Assembly: GCA_017506865.1 (NCBI GenBank)
Contig: JAFCMP010000490.1
Span: 1-64,000, forward strand
Reading direction: 5' to 3'
Source of the DNA: Tribonema minus
Taxonomy: Eukaryota; Sar; Xanthophyceae; Tribonematales; Tribonemataceae
DNA length: 64,000 bases
Part shown: positions 30,948-44,735 of the stretch, piece by piece
Layout of the letters: every line of letters starts with the position of its first letter
How positions within the stretch are numbered: position 1 is the stretch's first letter
Notes under the pieces: model-generated
Databases searched by the model: none
Told to the model about the DNA's origin: nothing
The model's input: only the letters and a program-made list of their open reading frames with translations
Translations under genes and position numbers: made by a program

Positions 30948-33900
30948 ATGGTGCTCAGCAGCCTGGAGTTCGATGCAGATTCCTGCAAGCTGTCCGTTCT
31001 GGACCAGCTGGAGCTGCCCCATAGCCGCATCATGGTGCCTGTGGTGAACAGCCAGGACGCATGGAATGTGATCCGCAAGATGCAGGTGAGCGAGCATATG
31101 TATATGCAGCGGTCACCAGCATTGTGTGTAATTTCTGCGCCTTGAAGTCTTTTTGACCTACTGTAGCGCACTCTACTCGCTCCGCTACGGCATCATGCTC
31201 AACATGCGCCGCAAAAATCGTGACCACATAGAGCAGTGTCTCTCGAGACGACGTCTACGCATGATGCAGCCATCTCTAGCGATAGAGACCGGCATACACT
31301 CCTTGTCTCTCAGCATATCTCTCTGAGAGGACAGACTAAGCACATGCAAAAGGAATCTTGCAGTCTTGAGATGCCCGTAGACTTTGCTCAGCGATGGGCC
31401 TCGTAGTCAAACAGGCATAAATGATGGCAACATTGGCATTGATTAATCCTGCATCGTCTTACAAAGCCTGCAATGTTGACGACAGGTTGACAACGATGTA
31501 GCGCAACTGATGAACTGCCCACAGCTGCATCTCACCGCCTGCACATATCAGGTGCAGCGCGCCGCTTATGAATCCAGGAACATGATTGCGCAGCCTGCCA
31601 TGCTGCTCTCAGACAGAAGTCTGCAAGCAGCATCTGCGGCGCTTCGTCATAACAATCCTTGCTGTTTGTGATGTTCAAGCATCATCTTGAAGTTGTTCAA
31701 CACCGTGAGTGACACAAGTCTTTGCTTCATGACAGCCAGAGGTTGCGCTTGGAAGTGGCCATTCTTGAAGAAAGTGTAGCAGCTCACTGGCCTATGACAC
31801 AATTGCTGACCCCGATAGTCATTGCAGTGCCGCTCAGCAATGGTATCATGTACTACACAGCAGTATCTTGGAAAGGCTTGGTATCATGCTCTTGCCGGCA
31901 TTCAGATTGTCACATTCACATGGTGTGCTCGAGGGCCAGTGCCTTGCCTTACCCCACCGACTTCACTGAGCAATGCTGATACGGTTTGCATCTAAGATCA
32001 TACTTAACCATGGTGGTGATGCGCAGTGTGGCTGGCACATTGTTGAAGTTGTGCACGGCCCATGTTCAAGTTTTTGCATCTGATTCTGCTCCCTTCACTG
32101 GCGAAGGTACGCGGAGCGCCGCTGATAGCCATCGTGGCGATGCTCGGACTGGCGGCCGAGCTCACCAACTGCCCACCGGACAACGGTGCTGACTCAGAGA
32201 GCGCTGCTGCGGCTCAGGAGCTTGTTCTACAGCGCTTGGACTTCCTCAGGACATCGCGGCCGACTGCTGTTAACCTGTTCAATGCGTGCGATGCGATGAC
32301 AGCACTAGGTGAGCAAAAGCAAGTTGAGGTATGCGTGAAAGAGACTGGTCGCAGGGGGATAGGATATGCCACGCAACACAATGCCGTCTGGTACCAAACT
32401 GCTTGGACAATGGCAGTGCGGACACCACATGTGACTCTATTCTGTGATTTTGTGTGTCTGCGATGCAGATAACACATTTAATTAGAGGCATGCAACCTGT
32501 ACATGCAATCGGTAATTGTGACCTGGTCCAATTCAACAATGCGTTGCAGATACATGCGCGGCGTCAAGTCCTGACGTGATGTGTATTTGAGTGCATGACG
32601 TTTTGTCCTTTGTTGATGATTGTACGCAAAGGTTGATGTGATGATAGCGCTTGATGAGCCAATTGGCGTGGACAAGACACATGTATCTGCAAGACAAGGG
32701 GGCATGCCACTAGTGACAAGGTGGTTCTGATGGCCCCAAGCGCAATGCATGACGGCAAAAGGTGGTTCCAGGTGTTGTGTGTTCATGCCCTCCTGCAGTC
32801 ACATGCACTCGTGAACCCGCAGCTCACCCTCTCACGCCACCTCGACTGCTGCTGTTCTTCAGTGGCTGAGGCTGTCGGTGCGGAGGGAGCAACGGGTGCG
32901 TCGGTACGCAGCGCTGTCATCAATGCCGCAACAGCCATGGTGGCTGACGACATAGCGGCCAACAAGAGGCAGGGCAGGTTTGGAGTTCAGGTTAGTCAGA
33001 AAAATCTGAGAAAGCCTACTTTCCAGTCTAGAGGCTCAGTGACGTCACATGAAGAGGAACTGTTGACACTGCGCCCAACTTCAACATCAGCATCAGGCAG
33101 CGTACACCTTCTGAGCAATTTTACTGGATGTATGCACGCGTACTGTGTAGTACTGGTTGGTTGAGTCATGAAATGACATTTGCATGCCTGGCGCGGCTGC
33201 ATGGGTCATGTCACCTTTAAACAGCACCAAAGACTTCCATTCGCCACACACAGAACTCTTCAACTGCCAGCCAGTGATCTGCGTCAAAGCACGCTACTTC
33301 AACACAGCTCCTGCAATGTCAGCCCAGTAGGTTATTCTGACCTGTTCATGTGTCATCACCACCGATCCCATTCTTCCCTGATGCCTTCATTGGCACATTG
33401 CAGGCTATCCGGCAGGACTGCGCTGAGAAGCTAGCTGCGGCAGGTGCTGTCAGTGTCCTGACGCACTGCAACACTGGCAGCCTGGCTTGTGCAGGGTTTG
33501 GCACAGCTCTGGGTGTGATCCGCGCGCTGCATGAAGAAGGGCTGCTCAAGGCCTGCTACGCCACTGAAACCAGGTAGACGGCGTCTGTGAAATTTCGCTT
33601 TGCCCACAGCTCGATGAACCTTGGTGCTATAGGTACGCGATGGTCCAATCTCAGGACACCAGGATGCGTTGGGTTAGGGTTAGGGTTAGGTGTTGAAGCG
33701 CCTTTGTCGACACCCTTCCAGTGTGTTTGTTCACAATGATCACCAAATGGCTTTGCAGAATGGTGGCATATGGGGCCCTGATGCTTGCATTGGGTCAGAG
33801 CATGCTGACGCCAATGCTGCTGACTATTGAAACCCATGCTGACGGTGATAGCAGCACCTGCACTCAAATAAGGCGAGTTTCGCACTGTGACCACAGGCAT

Positions 33901-36900
33901 GCCTGGCAATGCCTGTCAGATCATTTTCAAGCTCATGACCAGAGCTTACTTTAGGTATCGTGGTGCTGCTCGTTTGACATGGCATCATATTGTACAAGTG
34001 CAAAAGACTACTTTAGTAGGTGCACAAATCGGCACGCTCACTACAGAGGCGGAGTGCACTTCACTTGTGTCGTTACGTCACCCCAACTGTAACTTCAATC
34101 TTTACTGGTGTCATGCAAACTGCGCGATTGCATTTGTATTTGACAATGAGGTACCATTCGCCGTTCTTGCAGGCCCTACAACCAGGGTGCGCGCCTGACC
34201 GCCTTTGAGATGGTCGAGGACAACCTCCCAGGGACCCTCATAACCGACAGCATGGCCTCCTTCCTCATGGCGCAAGGCGGCGTTGACGCCGTTGCCACAG
34301 GCGCCGACAGAGTGGTTGCCAATGGCGACACCGCCAACAAGATTGGCACGTATCAGCTGGCCATTGCCGCCAAGCACCACCGCCTGCCGTTCTACATTGT
34401 CGCGCCGGTGACGACGCTGGACGCGGCGCTTGCTGACGGCAGCCAGATCAAGATCGAGCAGCGCGCTGCGGAGGTATGCACTGCAGGACTGGGTCCGGGG
34501 TTAGGGTTAGCGTTAGGGATCGGCTTAGGGTTAGGGTGCGTGAGCACTCAGCGCTGGTATGCAGGGTGAGAGTCAGCACCTCAGCAGTGCTGAGCACTGG
34601 TGACGGAGGTAGGTACACTCGCTTACATGGCATTTCGTTGCCGGCAATGACAAGGTCAGTGTATGTATGAAGGCAAGGGTTCCTCACTGGCAGTACGCAA
34701 CTGGCAATTGGTTGGTTCGTTCCCGCATTCGTTTTTGTTTGGCCCCGGCCGACACAATTTTATCGGTTTCATGCCGCCCCACCATAACTGGAGCAGCGTG
34801 CTGCATAGGGCAAGCGCCACTGTCTGTGATTGTGTTGTTTTCTATTGACCATGCATTGTTGCACTGCCATCGCAGCAGCAAGTCAGCTCTGAACATGATG
34901 ATGTTGAACATGATGACATCATTGAGTCAGAAACCATGTTCTTCACTAACACCCATCACCCTCCTATCACCAACACCAACACCATTGGCCCTGTATGTTC
35001 GCATTACTTGCAAAACCTGCAGGAGCTGACCAGCGTGGCTGGCATCAAGATAGCTGCAGACGGCATTCGCGTGTGGAACCCGGCGTTTGATGTCACGCCC
35101 GCTGAGCTCATCACTGGCATTGTGACGGACGTGGGTGTGATCCGCCCTACTCTCGATGCGCAAGGCAAAAAGGTGGGACCTGATGCATTCATTGACTGAA
35201 CGGGCGCTGACCTTCATTGACTGAACGGGCGCCGACCATGCTCGACATCACAATTTTTCTTAGTGTACGCAAGTACTGCATCACCTCTAGGGTGTGTGCA
35301 ACAGTAGACTGTGGTATGTCTGAATTGCTGGCTGGTGCTAGGAACATGTTATTCTTGCACAGCCACTGCACATTTGCGTTTTCGGTATCTCACTGGTAGG
35401 TGGTGCAGGCGCTTGCCTGCCATCACTTTTGCATGCGCCTATGCGTGTGGGTGCACACATGTGTTTTACATACCACATATACAGTAGTTGGGTCATCTTC
35501 AGACGATCAATTATGGAAGCCCACAAGTTTTGTTGAAACCTGTGTTCGATGATCTTTGTGCAATCCTATCTAGCCTAGGCTACGCGCATGCAGTTCCCCC
35601 GCCACCAACCCACACTACAGTCTACAAATGTGACACACATCATGCTTCCATGTATGTGCGGCGCAGGTGTTTGACATACCGGCGTTCTTGCGCGCACACA
35701 GCTCCGCCACAGCCATCCCCGACACAGTTGCTGCCAGCTCTTCGTGCCCTGCGCCGGTGGGTTACTACCCCTTGCTGGGAGGCAAGGTGGTTGACTACAT
35801 CTGTGGCCTGGCCAGGGTGGCTGAGTTTATGGGCACAACGCAGCCTGCGGAGGTGGAGCAGAGCGAAATCGGCGATGGCAACATGAACCTCGTCTTCATC
35901 TGCAGGTGGGCATATACGTGTGGACTTCACTTGGTTGTAAGGATGCAGTTTGTAGGTGCAACATGCGCGCACGCATGCAGGCAAATCTGAACATTTGGCA
36001 CTCCGCAGCATGCACGTTTTCTCCATGTGCGGGGGGGGGGGGGGGGGGGGTGGGGTGAGGTCAATGCTCACCTAAATGCATGGCTGGCAATGCGTTGGGC
36101 GCAAGTTGAACGATGTATTCCTCTTATTGTTACAGTAGAGCATACACCTTGAGAAAGCACTGCGATGTACCGTATGATATATCGGCAGCAACCCATCAGG
36201 GCTTGGGAAGGTCAGGGGTAGAATGAACAGTCACTCGTTCTGCAGCAGTAAGCTGCAACATGATCGTCAACACCCTGCCGCAAATCGTGCTGCTACGAAA
36301 TTATTGTTGGATGTAATCTTTTCATACAACTGGCCAGTTTTGCCAGCATCAGAGTCGTCAAAGGCACACATGTTTTACTTTAAAGCATGCACTGGTATAT
36401 GTGTGACATTCCCCTGCGCTCACGTCAGCTTAGCGCAGTAGTTGCGAAGGACACTTATTACTAATGCGACATGCGTTGCTACCCCCTCAGTGTGCGTGAT
36501 GCTGTTGTGACATTCACACCGCTGCTGGTGCCTATCTGGCCCCACTGCAGGGGCCCAAAGGGCGCTGTCATTGTGAAGCAAGCCCTGCCTTACGTACGCT
36601 GCGTTGGGGAGGGGTGGCCCCTGACCATGGAACGAGCAAGGTTCGAGTACATGGCTCTTGCAGAGGAGTACAAGCACTGCCCACAGTTCACACCCGAGGT
36701 CAGCCGTACTCACTGATGTTGTTTTTACTTCCAGTTTCATGCTTTTCGCAAGATGACATGTAGATGGTCGATAGTTGTCATCGTATCAGGCTGTGTGTCT
36801 ATGTACCACAAAACGAAACAGAGCGCAGGATGCTGATTGAATGCTCACACTACATAGTGTGCTGGTGCATGCAGCTGTTTTAAAGCTGCGCTTTCCCCAA

Positions 36901-39900
36901 TTGCACTATCCACAGTGATTCTTTTGAGCTCTGGTCTCTGGTGTACAACTCTCACTCTCTTGCCACTTTGTAATGCATGATATCGCATTGCATGACAGGA
37001 AGCCACCACACGCGCTGTTAGCTGTAGTGCTCGGAGCACCATGGTAGACCTTCATATGCGATTGGTCGCTTGGCTTATGTCTGCAAATGGCATTGTTGAG
37101 TTGTTATCGGTGCTTGTACTTGTCCCGCAGTTTTCCTTGTCATCCTGTGGTGTACTCCTCTGAAACACGCTCTGACCTTCGGGTGTGCCTCCAGTAGTGC
37201 AAGCTTTCCGATGTTGTGGTGTACCACTTCAAACACACATTTTGAACTTAATATGTGCATTCCTCCTTTCATGCACCGTTGAGCCATGATTCAACGAGCA
37301 CGCCTTGATGCGCATGACAGCATATTGGTCTACCCCACGCTCATCAAAGACTTGTTGATTTACTGCAATGACCTTCATGCTCGCTCAGGTGTACCATTTC
37401 GACCCTACACTCGGAGCCCTGGTCATGCGCTACATAGAGCCGCCACACATCATACTGCGCCAAGGGCTGATCAAAGGCTACACATACAGCACATTGGCGG
37501 CGGATGTGGCCACCTTTCTGGCGCGTACCCTGTTCTTGACCAGCGCACTGCATCTCACCGCACCCGAGCTCAGGCAGCGAGTCGCCGTGTGGAGCGCCAA
37601 CAGGGAGATGTGCGCATTGACTGAGCAGGTATGCATGGGCACCACACCCAATACATATATACCTTTAGCTCCCACTGAGCAGGTAGGCAAGTGGCACCAC
37701 ACTGATGCATGCATTCTGCCATGTGTACCTATAGGGTCTCGCTGGCGGACAATTCACTTGTGAAGACTAGCATGCTGCATGACCATGTCGGAGCGAAAGC
37801 TGAGCTTGGCGAAAGCTGACACCAACTCTGAAAGTGGAGATAGGGCATGTATCGTGTGTGCCTTGAATGAGCAGATGGACACTGGGATATCAATGCACGG
37901 CTGGGTACCTGATGCATTACGTGCATTGATTGGGGAGTTTTGAGAAGCATGCCTCATGGCTCGCGTTTGCACTTATGGGGCACAGGTATCACTTGAACAT
38001 GGTTGAAGTTGCAATGCTTTTGTGATGGCGAATCATGCTTTGTGTCTCCATGTCCAGCTTTCAAAATTCTGGACAGGTCACGATGCCCATCAAGATCCAG
38101 GACCATGTCATGTATCGTGGTGCCGCAGACAGTGATTTTCATAGACGTGTTTGCACTGCAGGTGACCACAAGCAAACACCAATGCCTTCACCCAGACTTT
38201 TTTGCAGGTTGCTCGTTAATGAGTGGTGACAAAGAACTGAAGTTACTTCATATGGCAAGCTCAACAAGTACTTGTCGTCGCGTGGCCATTTCACAGCTTT
38301 TGAAAGTTGTGCTGGTGCTGCGCGTTGACCAGGTCTTAAGCATGCTGTTACGCTGTTCTACATGTCCCCAGGTCATCTTCACAGATCCGTACATGATACG
38401 GGAGGATCGCAACCGCTGGACCTCCCCCCAGCTTGACGCGGCAGTTGCACGCATCAGGGGCGACACACAGTTGAAGTTGGCCGTGGCAGTGCTCAAGGAG
38501 AAGTTCATGACCTCCACGCAGGCTCTGCTGCACGGCGACCTGCACACAGGCAGCATCATGGTGAGCTCTTGTCTATATTTTCCAGTGTGCTGCTAACTGA
38601 AGGGGAGTTGATCGTAGTATGCAGTAGTGTACATGCACACTTGAACTTGCTTTGGATTTTTTACATTTTCTACATAGTAGCTGAGGCAGCGCTCAACAGT
38701 AAGTTCATTACCTCTGTGATTGCTTTCACATCATGAATTGTTACACGCACAGAGGCGGCACTGTAGTTAGATTTGGCTTGCTTTGTTTTATGTGCGGCCT
38801 GCTGCTTTCACGTCATCTGACTGTCAGCAGACTCCATGCTAGGGTGCGATATATGCCAGCATCTGCAGCATTGCAACGTTTTGTGGTTGCATTCACGTCA
38901 ACAGCTTCATTACCCGTAGCTACAGCATGTGCACAGCAAACTCATATACTATAAAGTATTTGTGTCGTGTCGAAGCAAGTTTGTAGCACGCAGTCTTTGG
39001 TATTGTGCCAACTCTTTGAAGGCAGTTCCATCACACTGGACTTGAGTTATATCACTAATAGGCTGCACAATGTTGGCTTTGTGGGATGGTCATGACATGA
39101 TGCGTCAAACTCACAATAAGTGCAGGGTCGGCAGTATCAACCCTAGAGCCTTCATATGCATGAACCTTCATCGAAGTTGAGGGCTTTGGTCATACATGCT
39201 CAGACACCGTGACCAAACCTTGGGCACTTTGTGTTGACTCAGCTTCGAGTTGGTGCCATGATTTTGCGCATTTTTATCTTGAAATGCTGGTTTTTTTTTC
39301 AATTAGTCTAAATGCAACTGACACCAAATGCTGTCAACTCCACAAACTGCTGCAGTACACAGTTGGGGTTTCGGGCTGGGTAACCCTCATCTTACTAACC
39401 TTAGTTAGGGTTAACCTTCCCCCAATTTCTTCAGCTTCTGTGGCCACATCTGCTGGATATCGCCATCTTGATTCATGAGCGTTACCGGCAGAGTAACATG
39501 CTGATTGCCACAAATGTGTTGGCTAGCCTACGATCACCTCTAGTGTTGCATGTTGATGATGTGCTGAGTAATGCATCCACCTGTTGAAGCATTATTGGCA
39601 ACAAAGTTGGAGTAATCTAGGGCACGCCTATGTGTCACAACATGCAACTGTGACTTCACCCCGAACAAGATCTGCGACGTGTCAGCTTCCTAATACTTCA
39701 ATACTTTATGTTTCCACATTCTCTAATCCCACCTCCGCGCCTTTTGTGTACAGGTCAAGGATGGCAGCACATTCTGCATCGATCCTGAATTTGCATTCTA
39801 CGGACCCATGGGTAAGAGATGTGATTATATGACCAGATGATGCATCTAAGTCTTGTGTAACAGGTGACAACTCAGCAACATCATTCATGTCTGCACACTG

Positions 39901-41288
39901 TTAGTTGACACCAAGCATCATGTGTCACAGAGTCAGAGACCCTAGTGTTGTCACTGATGTGTTCCAAACAACAACGCTGTGATTAGCACACGGTTTGACC
40001 ATGCCAGTTGCGTTGCCTTTAGAGCAATCCTGCATGGACTTCAAAATGGTTTCCCACTCAACACTGAGACTCCGGACAGCACATGCATGGTAGCGAGACA
40101 GATACCCAGGTGCCGAGGGCAGTCATTGCGCTTGCCAGTGATGCGCCGACATGAGCAAATTTGTACACCAAGTGCCACCCATTTGCACGGCTGGCACCAA
40201 CAATGTGGCCTGACTAGGCAATAGCGAAGCCTGCCCTACTCTACCACAAGCTTGCATCGGCTCAATTCGCCACCGTGTGTCTCCCTCTGCTGCGTATGTG
40301 CTGCCTTCCCTCTCCCTCTGCTCCCAACAGGCTTTGACACGGGGGCGATCATCGCCAACCTCCTGCTGGCCTCCTGCAGCCAACCAGGCCATGCCACCGC
40401 CGCTGAGCCTCGCGCAGCCTATGCTGACTGGATTCTAGACCAGATGGTGGCGCTTTACACAGGGTTTGAGCAGGAGTTTCTTGCACTCTGGTCGCACGAA
40501 GCCAACCGCAAGGGGGACCACACTCCTCAGGGGCACTTTGCCGCTGGCCCTGAACTTGGGCTCGCACAGTCACAGTTCATGGGGCGCTTGTTCAGTGACA
40601 CGCTGGGCTTTGCTGGAGCTAAGGTGAGTCACTTTCTATTAGTTTCTAAAGGGGGGTCAAACACAATGCATGGCCGCTGTTTGAAGTCAACTGTTGTGGG
40701 CATCACTTCACCGACAGGTGGCATGAGCCATGCCAAATGGGCCAGTTGTCCAGCGTGTGGCGGGGCTGTTTGTGGGCTAAGGTGCGCTGCATTGCATCAA
40801 GGAGAGTTGGGCCGCTTTATGATGTGTGAACCGTCCAACAGCCGCACCAAAGCCAACGTGGTGGTGGTGGTAATGTACAACACCAGCACCTGCATACCTC
40901 ACTTCCATGCACTTTGCCTTGCTGTGTCTGGACCAGCAACGTGCAAGGACATGATGAACCCGCCTGCAGGATGTCAACACGACACAACACTTTCTGAAGT
41001 ATGACTTCCGCAGAGGCCACACTTTAACACCTTTTGTCGTTGCTGCTGCGCGTGTCCCCACCGCAGATGATTCGCCGCATCATCGGCATTGCTCATGTTG
41101 AAGATATGGAGAGCATCAAAGACCCCGAGCAACGCGCTGCCTGCGAACGGCATGCTCTTGCCATTGCCCATATGCTCGTAAAAGAGCCTGGGTCATTTGC
41201 TTCCATTGCTGACGTTGCGGCGTTGGCTAGGGACCAGCCACGGCTTGCGGGTGCCATTGCTGAATTGCAAGTGCCGCTCAGCAGCTGA
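30948..41288 (+). CDS. Methylthioribose-1-P isomerase / methylthioribose kinase fusion
   Basis: Thirteen exons: 30948..31085, 32107..32308, 32863..32990, 33404..33573, 34173..34473, 35023..35172, 35667..35905, 36551..36698, 37389..37628, 38372..38560, 39754..39811, 40331..40623, 41067..41288. Every splice phase closes: 2478 nt, 825 residues. Residues 1-363 are the isomerase MtnA: QLELPH near the N-terminus, [19 protein letters not shown] with the catalytic-type Cys178, [18 protein letters not shown], and [18 protein letters not shown] with Asp258. Residues ~364-825 are the kinase Mtn[59 protein letters not shown] with Asp628, and [16 protein letters not shown] with Asp645. MtnK phosphorylates methylthioribose with ATP and MtnA converts the product to methylthioribulose-1-phosphate, two consecutive steps of methionine salvage, presumably cytosolic. 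The domain order is the reverse of the reaction order. Methylthioribose kinase implies a separate MTA nucleosidase elsewhere in the genome. Confidence 0.95.
33669..33690. repeat. Interstitial telomere tract (TTAGGG)
   Basis: Three GGTTAG units in an intron of the MtnA part. Confidence 0.85.
34498..34537. repeat. Interstitial telomere tract with variants
   Basis: Five GTTAGGG-like units with point variants (GCGTTAGGG, GGCTTAGGG), starting 25 bases after the donor of MtnA exon 5. Confidence 0.8.
35187..35236 (+). repeat. 25-bp tandem duplication in intron
   Basis: TTCATTGACTGAACGGGCGC plus YGACC occurs twice in succession, 14 bases after the donor of MtnA exon 6. Confidence 0.85.
36031..36050 (+). 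repeat. 20-base G homopolymer
   Basis: An uninterrupted run of 20 G followed by TGGGGTGAGG in the intron after the first MtnK exon. The length may be unreliable in any assembly. Confidence 0.8.
37620..37700 (+). repeat. Duplicated exon end and donor in MtnK intron
   Basis: ACTGAGCAG followed by a GTA donor and then GCACCACAC occurs at 37620 (the real end of MtnK exon 3) and again at 37674, 54 bases downstream. The second copy keeps a GT after the exon-like end. Confidence 0.75.
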
Positions 41289-43252
41289 TGGTTGCGAAGC
41301 TGCTGATGACTAGTGCGAGCTACGGTGTGCAGGCGTCAGTCGACTGATCATCATTGCCTGCCAGCCTGCATTGTTCACAAATCTATGGCAGTGATTGCAC
41401 AAACCAGTCATGGCTGGCGGATGCTGTGGCTGAGCTGCAAGGATTGTTCGGCGACTGCCTTGGAGCCTCTGATGGTGGGTCAGCGGGTGCCGATGGCCCA
41501 AATGGTCTGTCGAGCAGTGACTGCTGCAGCTCCTGCAGTTGATCATGCGACCTCAAACACAATAGTTTCATGAAGAGGGATACATGATGTTGCTTGTTGA
41601 GTGATGATTTACACAGACATGCTGGCATGAAGTGCATGCTGGCAGCAAAATATTGAACAATAAAGAGCATATGGCCACAGTATTTTGACAGTGCGTGTGT
41701 CTTTTGCATGAGCTGCCTTCTTCGTGCTGTGATAGCACAGCGTGGGCTGGCGTCCCACTCTGCAACTTAAGCCCCACGAATGTATTCATGGCGTGCTTGT
41801 GCTATTCGGTTGCAAGGGTTCGGCCCAGAGAAAGGGTGACCTCAAAATGGTCCAAGCCAAAGGGTGATTATATTATACGGCAGCATTATACATATTAGCT
41901 CAAGTAGCATCAGCAGCAGGCGTGCAGAAAGGTCGGACAAAACATGTCCCATGAAATTTTGCCACAGGAGGGGCGTCCTCGTGTTCAGTCTCATGCGTGG
42001 GGCTGCGCCGGGGGGTTGTTCATGTCAGGTTGGTGTGTGATGCCACCCCCACCATGGGGGCCCAGAGTTCGAGGCGGACCTGGCGAGTTACTCGTCGAAG
42101 CGTGATTGTGCAGGCGCTGAGCGGCTCCTCGATAAAAGAGTTCTTGGTGCCCTTGTTAAGCGAGGAACCCTGGTGCGAGCCACCTTCAGCCTGCCTGTGC
42201 GCGCACCTCTGCATAACTGTGGCATTTATGGCAGGCATGCCAGATCTTGCGGCGTGGCGCATCGCAATGACCATGCACGAGTGCAGAAGGCATGGCATTT
42301 TGCGATGTCATGATGCGTGTTTGTCGATCAGCGTTGCGACACTTGGTGACACTGTGGCAACAAGGGACATCTTCAACAGCAAACCCCTGTGCAAAACTCC
42401 ACAGCAACAAATCTGCTTGGCAGCAAACCTGCCAACGCGCACAGCTGTTTCCGTGCCACGCTGCACGAGTGGCCGGCCGCAGCCTAGGCAAGAATTGGTC
42501 TGTTCTGGGAGTGCCATGACACTGACGGTATTGCATGTGTCAAGTTGACGTGCAACAGTACCTGCAGGTCACGGACGGTGGAGACGTCGGCATGCGGGTC
42601 ACAGTACTCCAGGACTATGTAGTCATTTGTGTCCGCCAACCGTTGGTAACAGTAAGTGGCCATGGGCCGCACCTGAAGCCAGTCTAGCCTTGCAAACCTG
42701 TTTGCCGTCAGCTTCGTGCTTGTTGTGATCATGGCGTACATGGCAGCAGGCTGAGGACCTTGAGGCGCCGCTCGAGGATGGATGGGAGCAGGCGGCAGCA
42801 GCAGCAGCAGCAGTTCAGCAGCAGCGGCGCGTGCGCGACAGGGTTGCAGCGCTTGAAGCAGTGTTGGTGGGCGAATGGGAGCAGCGGCGGCAGCAGCAGC
42901 AGGAGTGACAGCAGCACGTACACCAGCTGCTGCAGCACCAGCGCAAACAGCAGGTGCACCGCCAACGCAGCGATGCCGCCGCGGACTGTGGAGACGCAGC
43001 ACCAGGATGCTGCACGGCGGTGGCCCCAGGGACTCCGCAGCAGCGGCACCAATGTCTGCATGCCATCCTTAATCCACACGGCGAGAGCTGCGTTCCCCTT
43101 GCGGCCTGTGTGACCAAGTGCCAATCAGTCAAAAGCTTTATTGACACCAGTTGCTGCACAACGTGATCCTGCCTCACCCACAGCGGGTTCAGCTCCGCGC
43201 ACTGTCCTTTTATGCCAGAATCTGCCATCTTAGAGGCCGACATGAAACGCAT
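41289..43252. other. Intergenic region; possible unrecognised gene on either strand
   Basis: An AATAAA at 41659-41664 could serve the MtnA-MtnK transcript but is 370 bases past the stop. Between about 42550 and 43125 both strands have low-complexity open frames. The minus strand shows a hydrophobic run (LLFALVLQQLVYVLLSLLLL) and a more protein-like end (RLADTNDYIVLEYCDPHA…DLQ before a GT donor at 42563). The plus strand shows a Gln/Glu/Arg-rich coiled-coil-like stretch (WEQRRQQQQE). I cannot say which, if either, is real, and assign no function. Confidence 0.3.
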
Positions 43253-44028
43253 ATAAGAGCTGCAAGATTCATCTGCACCACTACCCTTGAGCTAGTGTGC
43301 ACTCTGTTCATCTGCTCTGTCGCAGCTTTTGCAATCCTCGGGAGTAGCAAAAGCCATCGTGCAAATTTGCTGCTATCGGTTAGCTGCTTACCTGCGTGCC
43401 ATGAGCTACGAGTGAATATCAGTCTCTCCGTCTGTCGCTGCTGCTCTCGCCTACGCCCCTCCTCGTTCTGCGTCGGCTCAAGGTTTTCGATTGAATTGAA
43501 CTCTTTTTGTTTTCTGACTGAGCGCTGCCCTTTGACGAGGTGACCGAAAAGGAAAAATCAATCGGCAAGGACCTCGGTGTAGAGAAGACAGACGCTGTGG
43601 TGCGCGGGCGGTGAACTTCAGTGAAGCCACGTGCAGCGCTGACTCGCCAGTGCAAACCTGAGGTTGTTGCAGCTTGCCGGCATGCATGGTGACAAGAAGC
43701 GACCTTTCACACAGCAGCTGCGGTGTGAGCAAATGACAGGCGCCACTGGCACTCGCGTCACTGGGCAGTGCAGGCGCAGGCGCAGGCTGGCTTTTGCAAG
43801 TGCAGGTTGGCCCAGCAGTCGTGCCGCAGCGGCTGCCAACAGTCTGCCAGTTGATTTGCAACGCAGAAGCAGGTCGAAGCTCACACACCGATTTGTGGGG
43901 TGCCGTCATGCTCGCTACCTTGCACTGCAATGTCTGATGAGGCGACAAACAGCAGGGACTTTGAGCTGACGTGAAGGCCAACAGGAGGTTTTGTGTGCAG
44001 CAGATGTCGAATGCACACCTGGCGACGC
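43253..44028 (+). repeat. Left inverted arm (776 bp)
   Basis: Inverted counterpart of 46730-47505. Open frames in the arm (Ser/Arg/Lys-rich; Cys/Leu-rich) match no family I recognise and exist in both copies because of the arm identity. Confidence 0.9.
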
Positions 44029-44735
44029 GACGCCGTGCAGTGATGAAAGAACTAGCCTCCATACTACACTTCAGCAAGTGCAGGGAACAATGCAGAGAAG
44101 GCATCTACACACACCACAGCTGATTGTACTGTGCTATGTGTATTCTGGGGCTGCTGCTCTTGTCTGAGCTTCGCAACCCACAACCGTAACAGTTACAGGT
44201 GACACTCCAACATCCGGTGGCAGTCACCCCCTTTTTGGAAAGGGCACTTGCAAGGGGGACCAACTACACATAATGCAGCTGACTCGCAAGCCGATGCTAC
44301 ACATTGCAATGACCCCTGTGCATACGCAGTCAATATGCAAAGGCATGCCGCACAAGACGCCTCTCACACGCCGGGGTCTCTACCAAGCACATGACCGAGT
44401 GACCACATATGCAATGATTCCAGCTGGGCTTGTGTGCCAACTAGGAACCAAGAACCATTTGATGCACCTGGGCGCGTGATGTACAAACTAGGGTCCAGTA
44501 CTAGGGTCTGATACACCTCTTCAACAATCCAGAACACCCTATGAGCTATCTGTGTACGCCTTGTCTTCCCTTTGAGACTACGCCCGTGAGGTCGCCCTCA
44601 CACCAAGTAAGGTGCTCTTCGCCGCTTGGCTCCGTGAACTTGAAAACAGCCATAAGCTGCAGTCCGCTGATAGCTGCACTCTGCAACACCGATGTCGCAG
44701 GTGGCTGGAGTAACGCCTTCGCCAGGGGCGCAACC
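44029..44735. other. Non-coding part of the integrase element
   Basis: Between the left arm and the end of the integrase. No supported gene. Confidence 0.4.

Noticed and set aside
41997-42548. 183-residue plus-strand open frame after the MtnA-MtnK gene
   Set aside because: Competing frames over the same bases look equally plausible and none shows a domain or consistent splice sites.
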